From contig JAJEKV010000039.1 of NCBI GenBank assembly GCA_021234155.1, positions 10,243,077 to 10,307,076 on the forward strand: DNA of 64,000 nucleotides, given 5' to 3'. Below the pieces are notes generated by a model. That model worked only from the letters and a program-made list of their open reading frames with translations. It ran no database searches and was not told the origin of the DNA. Source of the stretch: Isoetes taiwanensis. Taxonomy: Eukaryota; Streptophyta; Lycopodiopsida; Isoetales; Isoetaceae. Shown in pieces: positions 1 to 10,816 of the stretch. A program made the translations under genes and the position numbers. The first letter of the stretch is position 1; every line of letters begins with the position of its first letter.

Positions 1-313
1 GACTGCTTCTAAAAGGATTGCATTTCACATGGCAAAGTCTTGGCTAATATGGAGTGTATGGAAGCGAAGGCGAAGAAAGGTCTTTTATGATAAGCGTATT
101 TCTTTTCAGGTGGTGCTTCAAGAAATTCATAAGAAGTTGTATAATTGATTTCAGATCTCCAATTGGCCTGATCGTATTAAAATTCTAATATGGAGTGATC
201 ATCTAAAAGTGATTGATGCTTCAGGGACATTTCTTACTTCTGGAAGTACTTTGTAATATTTTGAGTGTATAATATGAAGTAAAACACGTTCTTCTTCTTC
301 TTCAAAAAAAAAA
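1..313 (+). mobile_element. LINE 3' end (ORF2 C-terminus plus tail)
   Basis: Frame 2 reads an open peptide to a stop near 148, with the pattern IAFHMAKSWLIWSVWKRRRR. This is the tryptophan- and arginine-rich segment found at the C-terminus of plant LINE ORF2 proteins. A related segment (AFHLAAGWLLWTIWKRRR) lies on the minus strand at 37085-37333. About 150 bases of AT-rich 3' UTR follow, then a short TTC repeat and ten A residues (304-313), which read as the retroposon tail. The inverted-repeat arm starts directly after the A-run. The 5' part lies outside the window. Confidence 0.6.
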
Positions 314-2016
314 GGCTACTTTTCCATCCTATTTCAGCAAGTAACACATCATTCAAAGTAGCTCTTCTTGCACGAGCGCTCTTTGTTGGAGTGGTGAATA
401 CTCTTGCGTGAAAGATAAAGCTTCACATCCCTCCAACTGTGCTAAAGAAAACATATTGGGCTGAGTAGCATTAGATAAATGTAACATAACCAACGTGAAA
501 CTGAAGCTAAGTCACAAGAATGCAGATGGAGCATAAATTTGCTTAACACTAAGCTAAATTCTAATTATCAATCTCAAATGCAAACATGTCACAACAAATT
601 AAGTACTTGTTTCGCACAATGTTTATTTTCTAAGACAGTGACAAGATTCCCAGTCCTAATAACACTCTATGCATCCTCACATCAAAGTTCCATTCTCTAG
701 CAATCCATTGGATGCAGGCCCATACAAAAATGTGGTATCTTGGGGCACACAGGATGTGCACAACATATTTGTTTAGCCAAGTAGGATGCCTTGGCCATGT
801 GGACATTTTTCTTAGAATTACTATTGCATTTCACATGTTCTATCAAGATTGAGCACCCAAACCTAGTTGATCAGCACCAGAATCTTAAGAATATTTCCGG
901 CTTGCATTGAATTGTCTCCTACTTTGCCAGAAATTCAATACCAAGCATTGACTTCTCATCGAACCTGGCCGCAGTCCTTTACTTAATATACTGGTACACT
1001 TATATTGGAGAGATGGTGCCAAAGAGAAGTTATGGCAGCTGGCTGTACTTATAAGAAAAAACAGAATTTGATCCTCTGTTTCCATCTTTAGGTTGTATGC
1101 TTCTGCTTAAGCATGCAAATGTAATGCATCCTTTATAACTTCTGAAAAGTTGCCCTCTTCTAAGTGAGGAGACGGGAAATAAAAGTTTTTGTACTGCTCA
1201 ACATTTATCATAGCCCAAAATAACCAGTAAGCTAAATAGAAGTGAAGTATATAAGCTGGATTGCCCAATGCCATTGTTGAAGCTGCCAAGGCACCTCCTG
1301 ATAAAGACATCATAGACGGAAAAAAACCCTGTCTGCACATTCTTTCAGGCCCATCGGGAGAGCCGAGAATATATATGATGGAAGCTTAACTTGTGCCAAA
1401 GCTTGCCAACTGAGATTGAGTCTCCACAAGATTATACAAACCTCATATTCCATTTCATGTCTAAGATACATTAAAAAGGAGACCATTACATATCATGCTT
1501 TCTCTGAATTTCTATCGTCACCATTTCAGAACAAATGCAAGCTCCTGGAAAGAAAAATCATAGTGCCACATTCTCTAAATTGCTTCCACTTTTTTGCTGT
1601 TTGAAAAGATTTTTATCTAATGTATCTTGAGCCGCATAAGACATATTAGTGTCCCAAGGTACTCTGGAATTTATGCATAATAGACGATGACAGTCAGGTA
1701 ACTAGCTTGGCAATAGCCCTTGATTTTTGTTCTTGTTAGGCCTTAGAACAAATGAAACCTGCTAATGCAACTGAAGTCCTACTAATTGGGAAGCTCTTTT
1801 GGAGGATTGATATCTCTGTAATGATTTAAACTGAGCAATCATGCAAAAGAAACAACAGATGGACCCTCCTTTAGGACAAGCCTGCTAAATGAAATGCCAC
1901 TTCCCTAAAATAAGTACGAATCTTATGAATGAACTATTGCACAGACAGATTATGAATGAAAATGTATTTACTCGGGAGGTGATGACCCAAGTATATCTTT
2001 CTGTCCGTATTTTACA
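314..2016. repeat. Inverted duplication, left arm
   Basis: This segment is, base for base with few differences, the reverse complement of 21235-23693. For example, the block with AGCTCTTCTTGCACGAGCGC near 361 reappears inverted near 23625, and GTGATGACCCAAGTATATC near 1979 reappears inverted near 21258. The left arm lacks the two insertions present in the right arm (at about 1682 and 1026) and so preserves their empty sites. It also differs by a small indel in the shared reading frame near 1245. The arms bracket about 19 kb of nested elements. Confidence 0.9.
1107..1340 (-). pseudogene. Conserved exon-like ORF, copy 1 (unknown family)
   Basis: The minus-strand frame encodes a 77-residue peptide with a hydrophobic stretch (ALGNPAYILHFYLAYWLFWA) and an acidic end (EEGNFSEVIKDALHLHA). 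The same peptide is in the right arm at about 22605-22800, where a TTTATCAG splice-acceptor-like site precedes the conserved part. Copy 1 lacks four residues of the right-arm version near the membrane-like segment. I do not recognise the family. It may be the terminal exon of a gene carried in both arms of the inverted duplication. No upstream exons could be placed. Confidence 0.35.
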
Positions 2017-2100
2017 GAATGAATCCGTAAGCCCTGTGTGGAATGTCATCAGCAGCAAATAATACTTCCTGTACAATCAAACCATGCGATACAAAAGAGA
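2017..2100. repeat. Short dispersed repeat, copy 1
   Basis: About 75 bases containing AATCCGTAAGCCCTGTGTGG recur on the same strand at 42456-42536 with a few substitutions and small indels. It sits between the end of the inverted-repeat arm and the start of the Helitron-coding sequence, so it may be part of the duplicated segment or flanking host DNA. Confidence 0.6.
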
Positions 2101-4214
2101 AGTCCTAGGGCTACCACAAAAATGTACAAGAGAAGATACACAGCTGAAGAGTCAAAGTCTTTCATTCAAAATGTTGCAGATCAGAGAGCACTTGGAGGAC
2201 TTAAAGATCCATTCCTGACTCTGCTCTGACTCTGCTGTACGAGCAGAGTCAGAGCGCCCTATGACTGTGGTTGAGATGCAATCAGTAAGACATCGACGCC
2301 CAAATTATATGATTAGAGGCAGATCTATTGCAAATCGAGGGGGGTCACACTTCATCACGTCAGAAGTTAATGGTATTAAGATGCAGCTATTTCCCATAAT
2401 AGATGAACAAATAGGTGATCAGATGATGTTGCCGCAAACTACAAACACGAATGCTCATGGATTTAGCACCGTTTCAGGCCGAACTCATTGAAACATCAAA
2501 TCAAATAACGCCACCTATAATAGCGAGTAACCCCTCCTACATGACACCTGAGAATGAAAGTAATACTCTGATAAACAAGCATTTGCGACGCAAAAGCATG
2601 GCAAAGAAAAGGGCCTTGAGGTCAGAGTGCGGTCTTGATAATGGTACCGAATTGACGGATGTTGGACAGGGTAGGAGATGCTAGCGTTGACCTCATAACA
2701 AGCTTAATGTGTAACCCCTTTTATGTGACATTGCGAGGTGAGAGCAATAGTCAAAAGAGGTGCGACACGCTCGCATAAGGAAGGCAAAGCATACGACTGT
2801 GAGGTTGGATTACAACACTTCTATTGGTCCTAGAGAACGTCCTACTGGTCAAAGCGTTTTCAATAAGATAGCATGGATGTGGAACTTACCTCCTCCTCAT
2901 GACCTTGGTAACATGGATTACAGATGTTTGTATTGTGGGGTTATGCAAAGGAAAGCAGAGTTGAACATCAAAAAGAAAGGAGCATGTGCTAATGGAAATA
3001 TTGGCATGCCATTGGTTCCAGAACTACCACAGCCTTTGCTTGAGCTATATACGAGAACAGATAAATTGGGTGATCACTTTTGAACGAACATTAGAAAGTA
3101 CAATAATATATTTTCATTTGCATCAATGGGCGTGAAAATTGATGAGACGCTGGAAAATGCTATTGGTGGGACATAAATTTTTAGGGTTAATGGCCGCATG
3201 TGCCATAAGATGGAAACACTTTTGCCACCAGAAGGGCATCAAGAGCATGCACAATTTGCACAAATATACATCATGGATGGTGATGACATGCAAGTTGAAC
3301 GGACGATGTCCATTTTTGACAGATTGAGGCAAGAAATAATGGTGCAGTTGTAGGGCCTTATGGCAGAGCACAATCCATTTGTTAGCATATTTTTAAGTGC
3401 GGCACAGATTATGTGTATTCATCCAATCATGGATATCCGTTTGCTCATACCGTCTTGCAACGTACAAAATCCTGTGAGGAGGCAATATAATGCAGGTGGA
3501 TGTCTTAATGCCTATTGATGATAAGCTCAAAGACGGTCAGAGGGACATTATTGTACACTCTAAGGATGGTGGCGTGAAGTTTATAGATGCATATCACTCA
3601 GCCCATGATCCATTGCACTTTGTGTTACTTCTTCCCTACGGTACAGATGGATGGCATCTTAAAATACCTAATGGATGGAGTTATGCAAAGGAAGTAACTA
3701 TTATGGAGTACTACAGATATCACCTATTTACGCGTCGTGGACATGTATCTCCCCTTCACATGGCTGGCCGGTTGTTTCAAGAATACATATGTGACACATT
3801 TGCCAAGATGAAACAAGAAAGGCTACAATTTATTATGTTGAATTAGCACACTATCCAAAAAGACATATTCCAGGGTATTATGGACTTTGAAGGAGATGAT
3901 GCTGTTGCTATTGGCCGAAAAGTTGTGTTACTGTCCTCACATGTGGGAGGTCCGAGATACATGACCTAACGATATCAGTATGCCATGTCTATTGTTCGTG
4001 AACTTGGCAAGCCAGACCTCTTTATAAGCATGACTGCCAATGCAAATTGGGAAGAGATTAGGAGGGAATTATTATATGGCCAATCGCCAAGTGATCGACC
4101 AGAGTTAGTGGCTAGAGTATTTTATATGAAAGTAAAGGAGCTGGTAGACTTGATAACTAATCATGGTATACTCGGCCGCATAATCGCAAAAGTCTTGTTA
4201 TTGAGTTCCAGAAG
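2100..4214 (+). pseudogene. Helitron Rep protein, N-terminal part, interrupted
   Basis: Broken frames together give the typical order of a plant Helitron protein. At 2760-3083 is a cysteine pair segment (DYRCLYCG) followed by the SFASMGV-type region. At 3480-3846 is the region with DPLHFVLLLPYGTDGWHLKI and RLFQEYICDTF. At 3985-4170 is the Helitron-like N domain with MSIVRELGKPDLFISMTANA, WEEI and DRPELVARVFYMK. Stops and shifts occur near 2229, 2686, 3081, 3349, 3843 and 3967. The frame then reaches the conserved VIEFQK end at 4214, where 61 bases of LINE-like DNA and the 11-kb gypsy element intervene. Rep is the HUH nuclease of rolling-circle transposition. This copy cannot be functional. 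Confidence 0.85.
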
Positions 4215-4246
4215 AATGAGAATGAGAATGAGAATGATTTTTTATC
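4215..4246 (-). mobile_element. LINE 3'-end fragment, left piece (split by LTR element)
   Basis: The hexamer run (AATGAG)n followed by ATTTTTTATC is, on the minus strand, the tail of a LINE 3' end: GATAAAAAAT then (CATTCT)n. The remaining 29 bases lie beyond the gypsy element at 15254-15282. The joined 61 bases match the LINE 3' ends at 25035-25075 (minus), 22130-22190 and 22887-22962: GGGTCCCATAGGCC, then TGGACG, then TAAAAA and a short tandem tail. It interrupts the Helitron Rep frame exactly between VIEFQK and RGLPH. Confidence 0.75.
4242..4246. repeat. Target-site duplication TTATC (left)
   Basis: TTATC directly precedes the TGTTAG start of the 5' LTR and is repeated directly after the CA end of the 3' LTR at 15249-15253. 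Five bases is the usual duplication length for Ty3/gypsy integrases. Confidence 0.9.
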
Positions 4247-4840
4247 TGTTAGTCCTGTGCCTCCTGGTTCAGGACTATTCATGCATACGACGGACCAGGT
4301 CAAACTCAAGGATCCACAGTCAGCCACGGATCAGCCATCAAAGGCTCGTGAGAAGACCAAGCGGCGGAACCCACCTTGATCAAAGCTGCGTCCGTCAACA
4401 AGAGGCGCCGCTCAGACAAGTGACGGCCCGTCACCGCCCGCGTCAGCGTCAGCGTGATTCTAGGCACTTCAAGAGGCACCGCCAATATTCCTGCAAATCA
4501 GGCCTCCTTCCAGGAGTCGGCACCGAGATCAGTCAGAGTGTCTATATTGGGCCAAAGGCCATTGTAGTATATATATGAGTAGAGCTAGCACATGAGTTTT
4601 TAGATGAGTTTTGAGTCTTGTCTCTCTTCAGTCTTCTCTCGATTGCGAGAGCTCATGTATGTTCATCATTGATATCAAGGAAGCTTATCATTTTCCTCTC
4701 ATTGTTCTCTTTTGTTCTGTTTTCTTCTTCTTGTTCTTTTCTTGCAAATCCCGCGTGACATAGTCCCCCGGATTCTCTGTTAGATCAAGGATCCTCCAGG
4801 AGGGCTGTCTTTGCAGGAGTTCGAACCCGGACCCCAAACA
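4247..4840 (+). repeat. 5' LTR
   Basis: It starts TGTTAGTCCTGTGCCTCC and ends ACCCCAAACA. A TATATATA box lies at about 4567-4574 and a T/C-rich run (TTGTTCTTTTCTTGC) lies near 4730. It matches 14652-15248. Differences cluster in the first 180 bases and the last 70 bases, while the roughly 340 bases between (about 4420-4770) are almost identical. Confidence 0.95.
4567..4575 (+). promoter_or_regulatory. LTR TATA box
   Basis: TATATATATG lies in the 5' LTR about 320 bases from its start and is repeated at about 14971-14980 in the 3' LTR. It is a plausible Pol II promoter marking the U3/R junction. The transcription start itself is not visible. Confidence 0.5.
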
Positions 4841-4891
4841 GCATGCGCTGCGGCCGGTGCGATTCAATTTTCCTTTCTTACGTAAGCCGCC

Positions 4892-5833
4892 ATGTATGTA
4901 GAAACTTCTTCGCGGAAGAACTCCTTTCCCCACGGCGTCTGGCTTGGGCGCCATCATCGAAGGGAAGCTGTTCGTGACATGTATGGATCTGCTTATGACA
5001 TTGAGGGAGGCCACATTCGGTCTCGGGCTCAGTCGGCGCCACCCACCCCTCGTGTCATGTCTCGTCCAAATTCTCTGCCTCAAGCGTGCAAACATTGCTC
5101 ACAACCTCAGTCTCCTCATCACTATCAGGAGCCCTATACGGCTCAACCTGCTCAACCTTACTTTCATACCCCAGAACATGCCTTCATCCATCAGTCTTCT
5201 GGCCATACGCCTCTGCCTTCACAACCATCATCTCCTACGGGTGGACCGGGATATCCTCATGTCTCTTTTGCTCCTCTCCAGGAATTTCCCTTCCCTACCT
5301 TTCCCACCGCTCTTCCTGTTTACAATCTTACAGACCTCAAACCCAATGATCAGGCACCTCCCGTACCTCCACATCAGCCACCCCTTCAGCAGGGTCTTTC
5401 CAGCACCATACCCCCTCCAACTCCACCTCAATATCCTCACTATCATGTTCCTGTCCAGCCCAGCACTTTTACTTCTACCTTTCAGACCCTTAAGCTGACT
5501 TATCCTACCTTTGGCAACACGAAAGGCAAACCATTAGACCAAAGTGCTCAGGCCCATATGGAAGAATTCGAGGCTCTGGCTGTCCTAAATGGTCATGCGC
5601 AACCTCAACTGAAATTCCACATCTTTTCCACCATCTTTGCGTGGCTCCCCTCATCAATGGCTCATGTCCAACAAAGCCCTTTGGAAACAAGATTGGTCGA
5701 AATGAAAAGCGCTTTTCTTTCTCACTATGGGACCACGGATGATGATCAACTTCATCTCAAGCAACTCAATGACCTTCAACAAGAGCCCGCGAGTCCGCCT
5801 GGATTTTTGCGGATCGACTTCACATTACGCTAA
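4892..5833 (+). pseudogene. gag: gag, N-terminal part (proline/glutamine-rich plus capsid-like region)
   Basis: This 313-residue frame starts 52 bases after the 5' LTR. Residues 50-190 are proline-, histidine- and glutamine-rich. From about residue 200 the sequence (FGNTKGKPLDQSAQAHMEEF, then FSTIFAWLPSSMA and MKSAFLSHYG) resembles the retrotransposon gag capsid domain. The frame closes at TAA 5831 and gag continues in another frame from about 5868, so at least one shift separates the capsid halves. It would form the virus-like particle in the cytoplasm. Confidence 0.75.
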
Positions 5834-5867
5834 GCAAACTTAAGGAGTACCCCACCACGAGCGGATC

Positions 5868-6412
5868 TTGGTGCGGTTTCTCCAAGGACTTCCTCCGGCT
5901 ATCAGGCTCATGACCCGAATACTGCTTGAAGACTTTGGGCGGGCTATCGATCTTGTCAATCACTCAGTCAATGTTTCCTCCCGTGGCGTGGCTCTTCAGG
6001 AGCTCCCTTTCATTCCACCCGTCATGGTTCCCCAGACTGCTGTTCAACCTCAACACGCCAATCCGCAGCGCAGTCAGATCTGGTGCCATATCTGCAAATA
6101 TCAAGGCCACTTGGCGAATGAATGCAACTCCACCAATGGCCGCCTCATTGTAAACGCTGCAACATGTGCAATCATGCCACGGAAGAGTGCACTCGCACTC
6201 ATCCTACACCTTTCCGCAACAAGATGGTTTATCAAGTGCAAACAACACCTCAGCACCAATTGCCATATCAGCAGCCACCACTGCAGGCGCAACCCAATCA
6301 ACTCTATCAGCAACATGAGCAACAACGGGGACCCAACACACGTCCTCCTTTTGATCCGCCCGAAGCTTAGTGTTATCTTTGTCAAGAATGGGGTCATACC
6401 ACCACGGGCGTG
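5868..6412 (+). pseudogene. gag: gag C-terminus with three zinc-knuckle motifs in shifted frames
   Basis: Three CCHC zinc knuckles lie in a row but not in one frame. CHICKYQGHLANEC at 6084-6125 and CKRCNMCNHATEEC at 6149-6190 are both complete CX2CX4HX4C motifs. CYLCQEWGH at 6371-6397 has lost its last cysteine. A frame change must lie between 6125 and 6149. These knuckles bind the element's RNA in the nucleocapsid part of Gag. Confidence 0.8.
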
Positions 6413-7230
6413 TCCTCAACTTCCACAAGTTGGTCGCGGCTTCACGGCACAAATCAGACCACATCGGTCCGCCTCCACGGCTTACCAACTTTGGATTGCC
6501 AATGGCAAACAAGGCCGCGTCCGGTTCTTGAGGAAGCCACCTCGTGCACCTCGGCAATCACGCTATCAACTAGCTCCGCGCAAATCAACCTCGGATGGAT
6601 CAACAAGCACGGGAAGAAATTTTTCAAGCTCTTAATCCTCCGGTCCCCACCATCAAATTGGGTAGGTTTGGTTTCACGCCAGACCAGAGCGTCACGGCCC
6701 TTAACCATTATTCCTAAAGGCACGCAACCTGCCTTCGCGGTCGACACAATTCCTCATGATGAAGAAAAAAAGGTTCACTTTGCACCGACTTGAGAAACTC
6801 ATGCCGCATGTCATGCCTAAAGTTCGCCAAAGCATTTCGAACCTCATGCAAAGCCGAAGGCGCGACGTTGGCTAATGTTCATGCCACCACTAGAGCTCAA
6901 CACGGACAAGAAGCTCCTTCTATGTCTCAACCTCCACACTCTCGACCATATCCAAATATCATTTGCCGAGGTAGACCTCCTCAAAGAAGTTGCGACTTCC
7001 TTACCACGCGACTCCAAAGACTGTGGATCCCGGCAGATCCTTTTTCTCATGTGCCTCTAGAACTCCAAGAGGGGTGGCAAAAAATCAAAATTCCTCTAAG
7101 TCTTGCAATGATTTTGAAACTCGTCCCCGCTCTCAAGGACCGGTTACCACTCATTTGTTTTAGTTGGGGCTGTTGCTACCTCTACACCCACGGTACATGC
7201 CCGGTGGGCAATCAGCAAGTCAACCATGTT
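6413..7230 (+). other. gag-pol linker region, frames broken
   Basis: Several overlapping open frames (for example about 6410-6793 and 6790-7230) alternate without one dominating. No domain is recognisable. By position it should be the linker between nucleocapsid and protease. Confidence 0.4.
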
Positions 7231-7550
7231 CAAATTGGCGGAGGTAGCGCAGTTAATCTCATCGCGGATAAACTCCGCCAAACAAATGGGCATCAAACAA
7301 CTCTATCGTGCTCCATATGACATCAAATTGGCCAATGGCCATATCACGAGACCTCAAAGGCGTCACGCCTCTTCTTCACATCAACATTGGTGATCTCAGA
7401 TTCCCCTTGGAATTTGGTGTTTGGAAGGCTGGAGAAGATCCGGTGATTATGAAATGTTGGTCGGACCTTTTCTCCGCCGGGCCAAGAGTATCCATTCTTT
7501 GGGCCCACGGATCGGTTAGTCATCACGGATGGTCACCTTAATGCCACCAT
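7231..7550 (+). pseudogene. Aspartic protease remnant
   Basis: The frame reading VNHVQIGGGSAVNLIADKL resembles the active-site region of plant Ty3/gypsy proteases (hydrophobic, D-G-G-S, hydrophobic, N-L-I). The catalytic aspartate position is occupied by glycine here (GGGS). The likely continuation (IKLANGHITRP, then PLLHINIGDLRFPLEF) is in other frames from about 7320. The missing aspartate and the frame changes mean no activity is expected. Confidence 0.6.
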
Positions 7551-8139
7551 GGATTTGGAAGCAGGCAAAATCATTTTCCGACCATCATTTGAACCCTCCC
7601 TCTCAAACCGATTAGGTCGGGGCGCGAATATCTATCAAGTTCGGGGCTCCACTGCGAGTGCGCCTCGTCATCCTACCCGAATATGCTGATCCTTGGGGAG
7701 AAATGACTCTTGATCGGGACGGCCGGTGGCTGCTTTGCTTGACCCTTACCGGCTCCTTGCAATCGCATCCAACGTGTTGATCACTTTTCGGATCTTTGAA
7801 TCTCCCGCCGCCTCCTGTAGATGTACATCTTCGTTGCGAAGCAACCTCTGGCTGGATGAAACTTCAAAGAACCTCTCTTTTTTTCCACGCAGAGTGCCGC
7901 GATCTGTTATGCTTCAACCTCCTGCTCATATTGTCCAGACACGAAGTTATCCCCATATTCGGACTCACGAAGTCGAGATTGTGGGCGTAGGCAACAATCG
8001 GCTGTCCAATTGTGCAAATCTTAGACACCCTATCGTAAGCAGGGGGCGTCACGCTCTTCAAAAAGTTCAAACACATTTTTTGCACGAGCTGAGGAGATCT
8101 TCGGGGGATCAACAAAACCTTGGGGAACTCACCATTCCT

Positions 8140-8700
8140 ACCAAGTCTCGATGCCGCCCAAGATAGCAACGGCGATCTGGCTCAACCCAAATTACCGTGA
8201 TCGAGTCAAAGCGAAATTGACAAACTCCTTCTTTGCGGGTTTGATCTATGAGGTCAAACATTACGAATGGGTGAGCCCCATCGTCATTGCACTCAAACAC
8301 AATGGTAAGATCCGGCGTTTGTGTGGACTAGAAAACTCAATCGGGCCACGGGCGTGATCATTTTCCACTTCCCTTCACGGACCGGGTTGGAAGAGGTTCT
8401 TTGGACATGAGATGTACTCCTTCATGGATGGTTTTTTCGGCTACAATCGGATCTCAATCAAAGAATCGATCAACTCAAGACTACCTTCACCACCCGGTGG
8501 GGCACTTTTGCCTACAAGGTGGTTCCTTTTGGATTATCAAACTCTCCATCCACGTTTCAAGCGTATCATGCTCTCGGTTTTTCATGATTTTATGAAGGAA
8601 AATCCCTTCTTGCAAATTTTTCAAGATGACTTCTCTCCTCTGATTCCATGGCTGACCATTTGGATAAATTGGAACTCGTCTTTTGAAATGTGATGAGTCA
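8140..8700 (+). pseudogene. pol: Reverse transcriptase remnant
   Basis: The motifs of gypsy RT are visible in order but in different frames. SPIVIALKHNGKIRR is near 8273. YSFMDGFFGYNRISI, holding the first catalytic aspartate, is at about 8412-8456. A degenerate TTPWGTF-like region follows. FQDDF, matching the YVDD box with both aspartates at 8625-8630, comes last. Stops and shifts near 8357, 8595 and 8694 break the domain. Confidence 0.85.
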
Positions 8701-8989
8701 GGCATTAGTCTCAATCGAGAAATGCACCTTTTGCGTCACTTTGGTGTTCTTTTGGGACACGTTGTCGAAGAAAGGGTATCACCACGAGATCCCTGCCAAA
8801 ATCGGTTGTGTGCTCAAGGCTCAAGCACCGGCCAATATCAAGGAGACACGCTCTTTCACGGGTATAAGGTCAATTATTACTCCACCTTCATTCACGGACT
8901 AGCGACCATTGCGGATCCCATTCATAAACTCACGGGTGATGAATCCACACGGGCTGGAATTCCAGGCGGATCTTTGCTTTCAAGCGGTT

Positions 8990-9330
8990 GAAGCTTTTGC
9001 TTACTCGGCCCGGTTCTTGTTCCTCCTCAATGGGACAAGCCCTTTCATGTTCATGTCGATGTCGGCATTTGCTATTGAGCTGTTCTTTCTCAAGAATATG
9101 ATGCACACAGCGACAAACCAAACCCGTCGCCAAACCGAAACTCAATTGCGGGGCGCAACTACTCGCCCGCCGAGCAAGAAGCCTTGGGTTTAATTTTCTC
9201 GTGGTCCAACGCCCGTCACTTATCTTTTAGCTGATCGAGATCAAATTCTTTGTTGACCACCAAGCACTCCTTTATTTGATCAACAAATACACGCCCACGG
9301 GGCGCATTGCTCGATGGGTCCTTCTTCTCA
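8990..9330 (+). pseudogene. pol: RNase H remnant
   Basis: Pieces in shifted frames match the gypsy RNase H domain. A segment around 9035-9060 reads like FHVHVDVGICY, holding the first catalytic aspartate. The region near 9160-9240 reads like SPAEQEALGLIFSW followed by ARHYL. At 9255-9330 VDHQALLYLINK runs into TGRIARWVLLL. This is the usual end of RNase H and the link to integrase. Confidence 0.75.
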
Positions 9331-10379
9331 AGAATTTGCCCCTTTTGAAATTGTTCACAAAGGCCGGCCAAATCTCACGTTGTCCCGGATTATCTTTCAT
9401 CCATCCACGGATGATCCCTCCACGGGAGTCTCGGGCGCCTTTCGACGCTCAACTCTTTTTAGTCACGGCAACACCACATTGGTTCCATGACTTTTTAGCG
9501 GTACCTCCTCAACGGCTCTTCCACCGTAGAGGACATGGCGGCTCTCTAATGCCAAAGCGACAATCCCGTCGTCATCAATTTCTCCGCGACGTCCGTGACT
9601 ACACAATGGTTGCCGGACATCTTTACAAAAAGGGTAAGGATACCATCCTTCGACGCTGTGTTCTACCTCATGAAGTTCCAGATATTGTCCGAGAAGCTCA
9701 TCAAGGGCTCGGTGGTGGTCATTTTCATGGTGACACCACGGCACGCAAAATCCTTCTAGCTGGGTATTTTTGGCCCACGCTCTTCAAAGACGCTCACGCA
9801 CACGCCCGCACGTGTGATGCTTGTCAGCGTGTGGGACGGCCCACGGCCCGTGACGCTCTTCCCTTGACGCCGGTCGCCACGCCACTTCTCTTCAGCAAAT
9901 GGGGAATGGATTTTGTGGGACCCATCGATCCTCCTGCGCGGCACACCCGTGCCCGCTACATTCTGGTTCTCACTGACTACGCTACTAAATGGGCGGAAGC
10001 TTGCGCACTTCCAGACAACACTGCGGCAAGCACAGCCAAGGTCCTCTATCAACAAATTATCACGCGATTTGGCTGCCCCACGGAGCTGGTCAGTGATCGT
10101 GGTGTCCATTTTATCAATCATACCATCAAGGAGCTGACGGACTATCTCCTGATACATCATCACAAGAGCACACCTTACTATCCTCAAGGGAATGGTTTGG
10201 CAGAAAGCACCAACAAAACTCTGGTCACAATTCTCAAGAAAATTTGTAGCGCTTCGATAGACCGACCGGCAAACCAAGCTTCCTACTGTTCTTTGGGCTT
10301 ACAATACTTGTTTCAAAATAGCTACAGGTCACACTCCTTTCAAATTGGTTTATGGTCAAGAAGCTCTCATGCCTTTTGA
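9276..10379 (+). pseudogene. pol: Integrase, zinc-binding and catalytic core
   Basis: This is the longest frame of the element (367 residues). The HHCC zinc domain spans residues about 132-187: the histidines are in LGGGHFHGDTTARK and the cysteines in CDACQRVGRPTA. The catalytic core follows: D in WGMDFVGPI, D in VSDRGVHF and E in GNGLAESTNK, the DDE triad. The frame shifts near 10270, after which the core continues in another frame. Integrase inserts the cDNA and generates the 5-bp duplication seen. Confidence 0.92.
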
Positions 10380-10816
10380 GTACATTCTCCCCACTCTCCG
10401 TTTTCAAGCGGCTCACGCCCATAATCCGCTTCTTTGCTTTCGGAGAAAGGGTTTATCAATTGGAACAGTTGGATGAACTTAGAAGGGATGCTTATATTCG
10501 TGTTCTTCATGGACAACGGTTGCAAAAATCTCTACATGACACACGTCTGAAGACAAAAACATTCAAAGAAGGAGATTTGGTTCTTCTTTATGATTCTCGG
10601 TACAGAAATTTCTCGGGTAAACTTAAGATTCGTTGGGTTGGCCCTTATCAAATCGTTCAAGTGGTTCGACCCAGCGTTTTCCAACTGGCTGAGTTAGATG
10701 GCACTCCATTACCTACACTGGTTAATGGCTTCCGCCTCAAAACATTTCATCACACAGAAAGCGACAATCAACAAACAGATGCAGTTCAAGACACAACCAC
10801 AACCGAAAGTGACTAA
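10352..10816 (+). pseudogene. pol: Integrase C-terminal domain
   Basis: The frame encodes ERVYQLEQLDELRRDAY, then KTKTFKEGDLVLLYDSRYRN, then GKLKIRWVGPYQIVQVVRP. This is the GPY/F-type C-terminal domain of Ty3/gypsy integrases. It ends at a normal stop (10814-10816) with a Q/T-rich tail and no chromodomain. It overlaps the end of the core frame, so a frameshift separates them. Confidence 0.88.

Noticed and set aside
4811-4840. TTCGAACCC at the LTR end as part of a tRNA gene or SINE
   Set aside because: It lies inside the LTR end, is altered in the other LTR and has no A box. At most it relates to the primer site.
4688-5095. Minus-strand frame over the LTR/gag junction
   Set aside because: It is antisense to LTR and gag with no domain; a shadow of the GC-rich coding strand.
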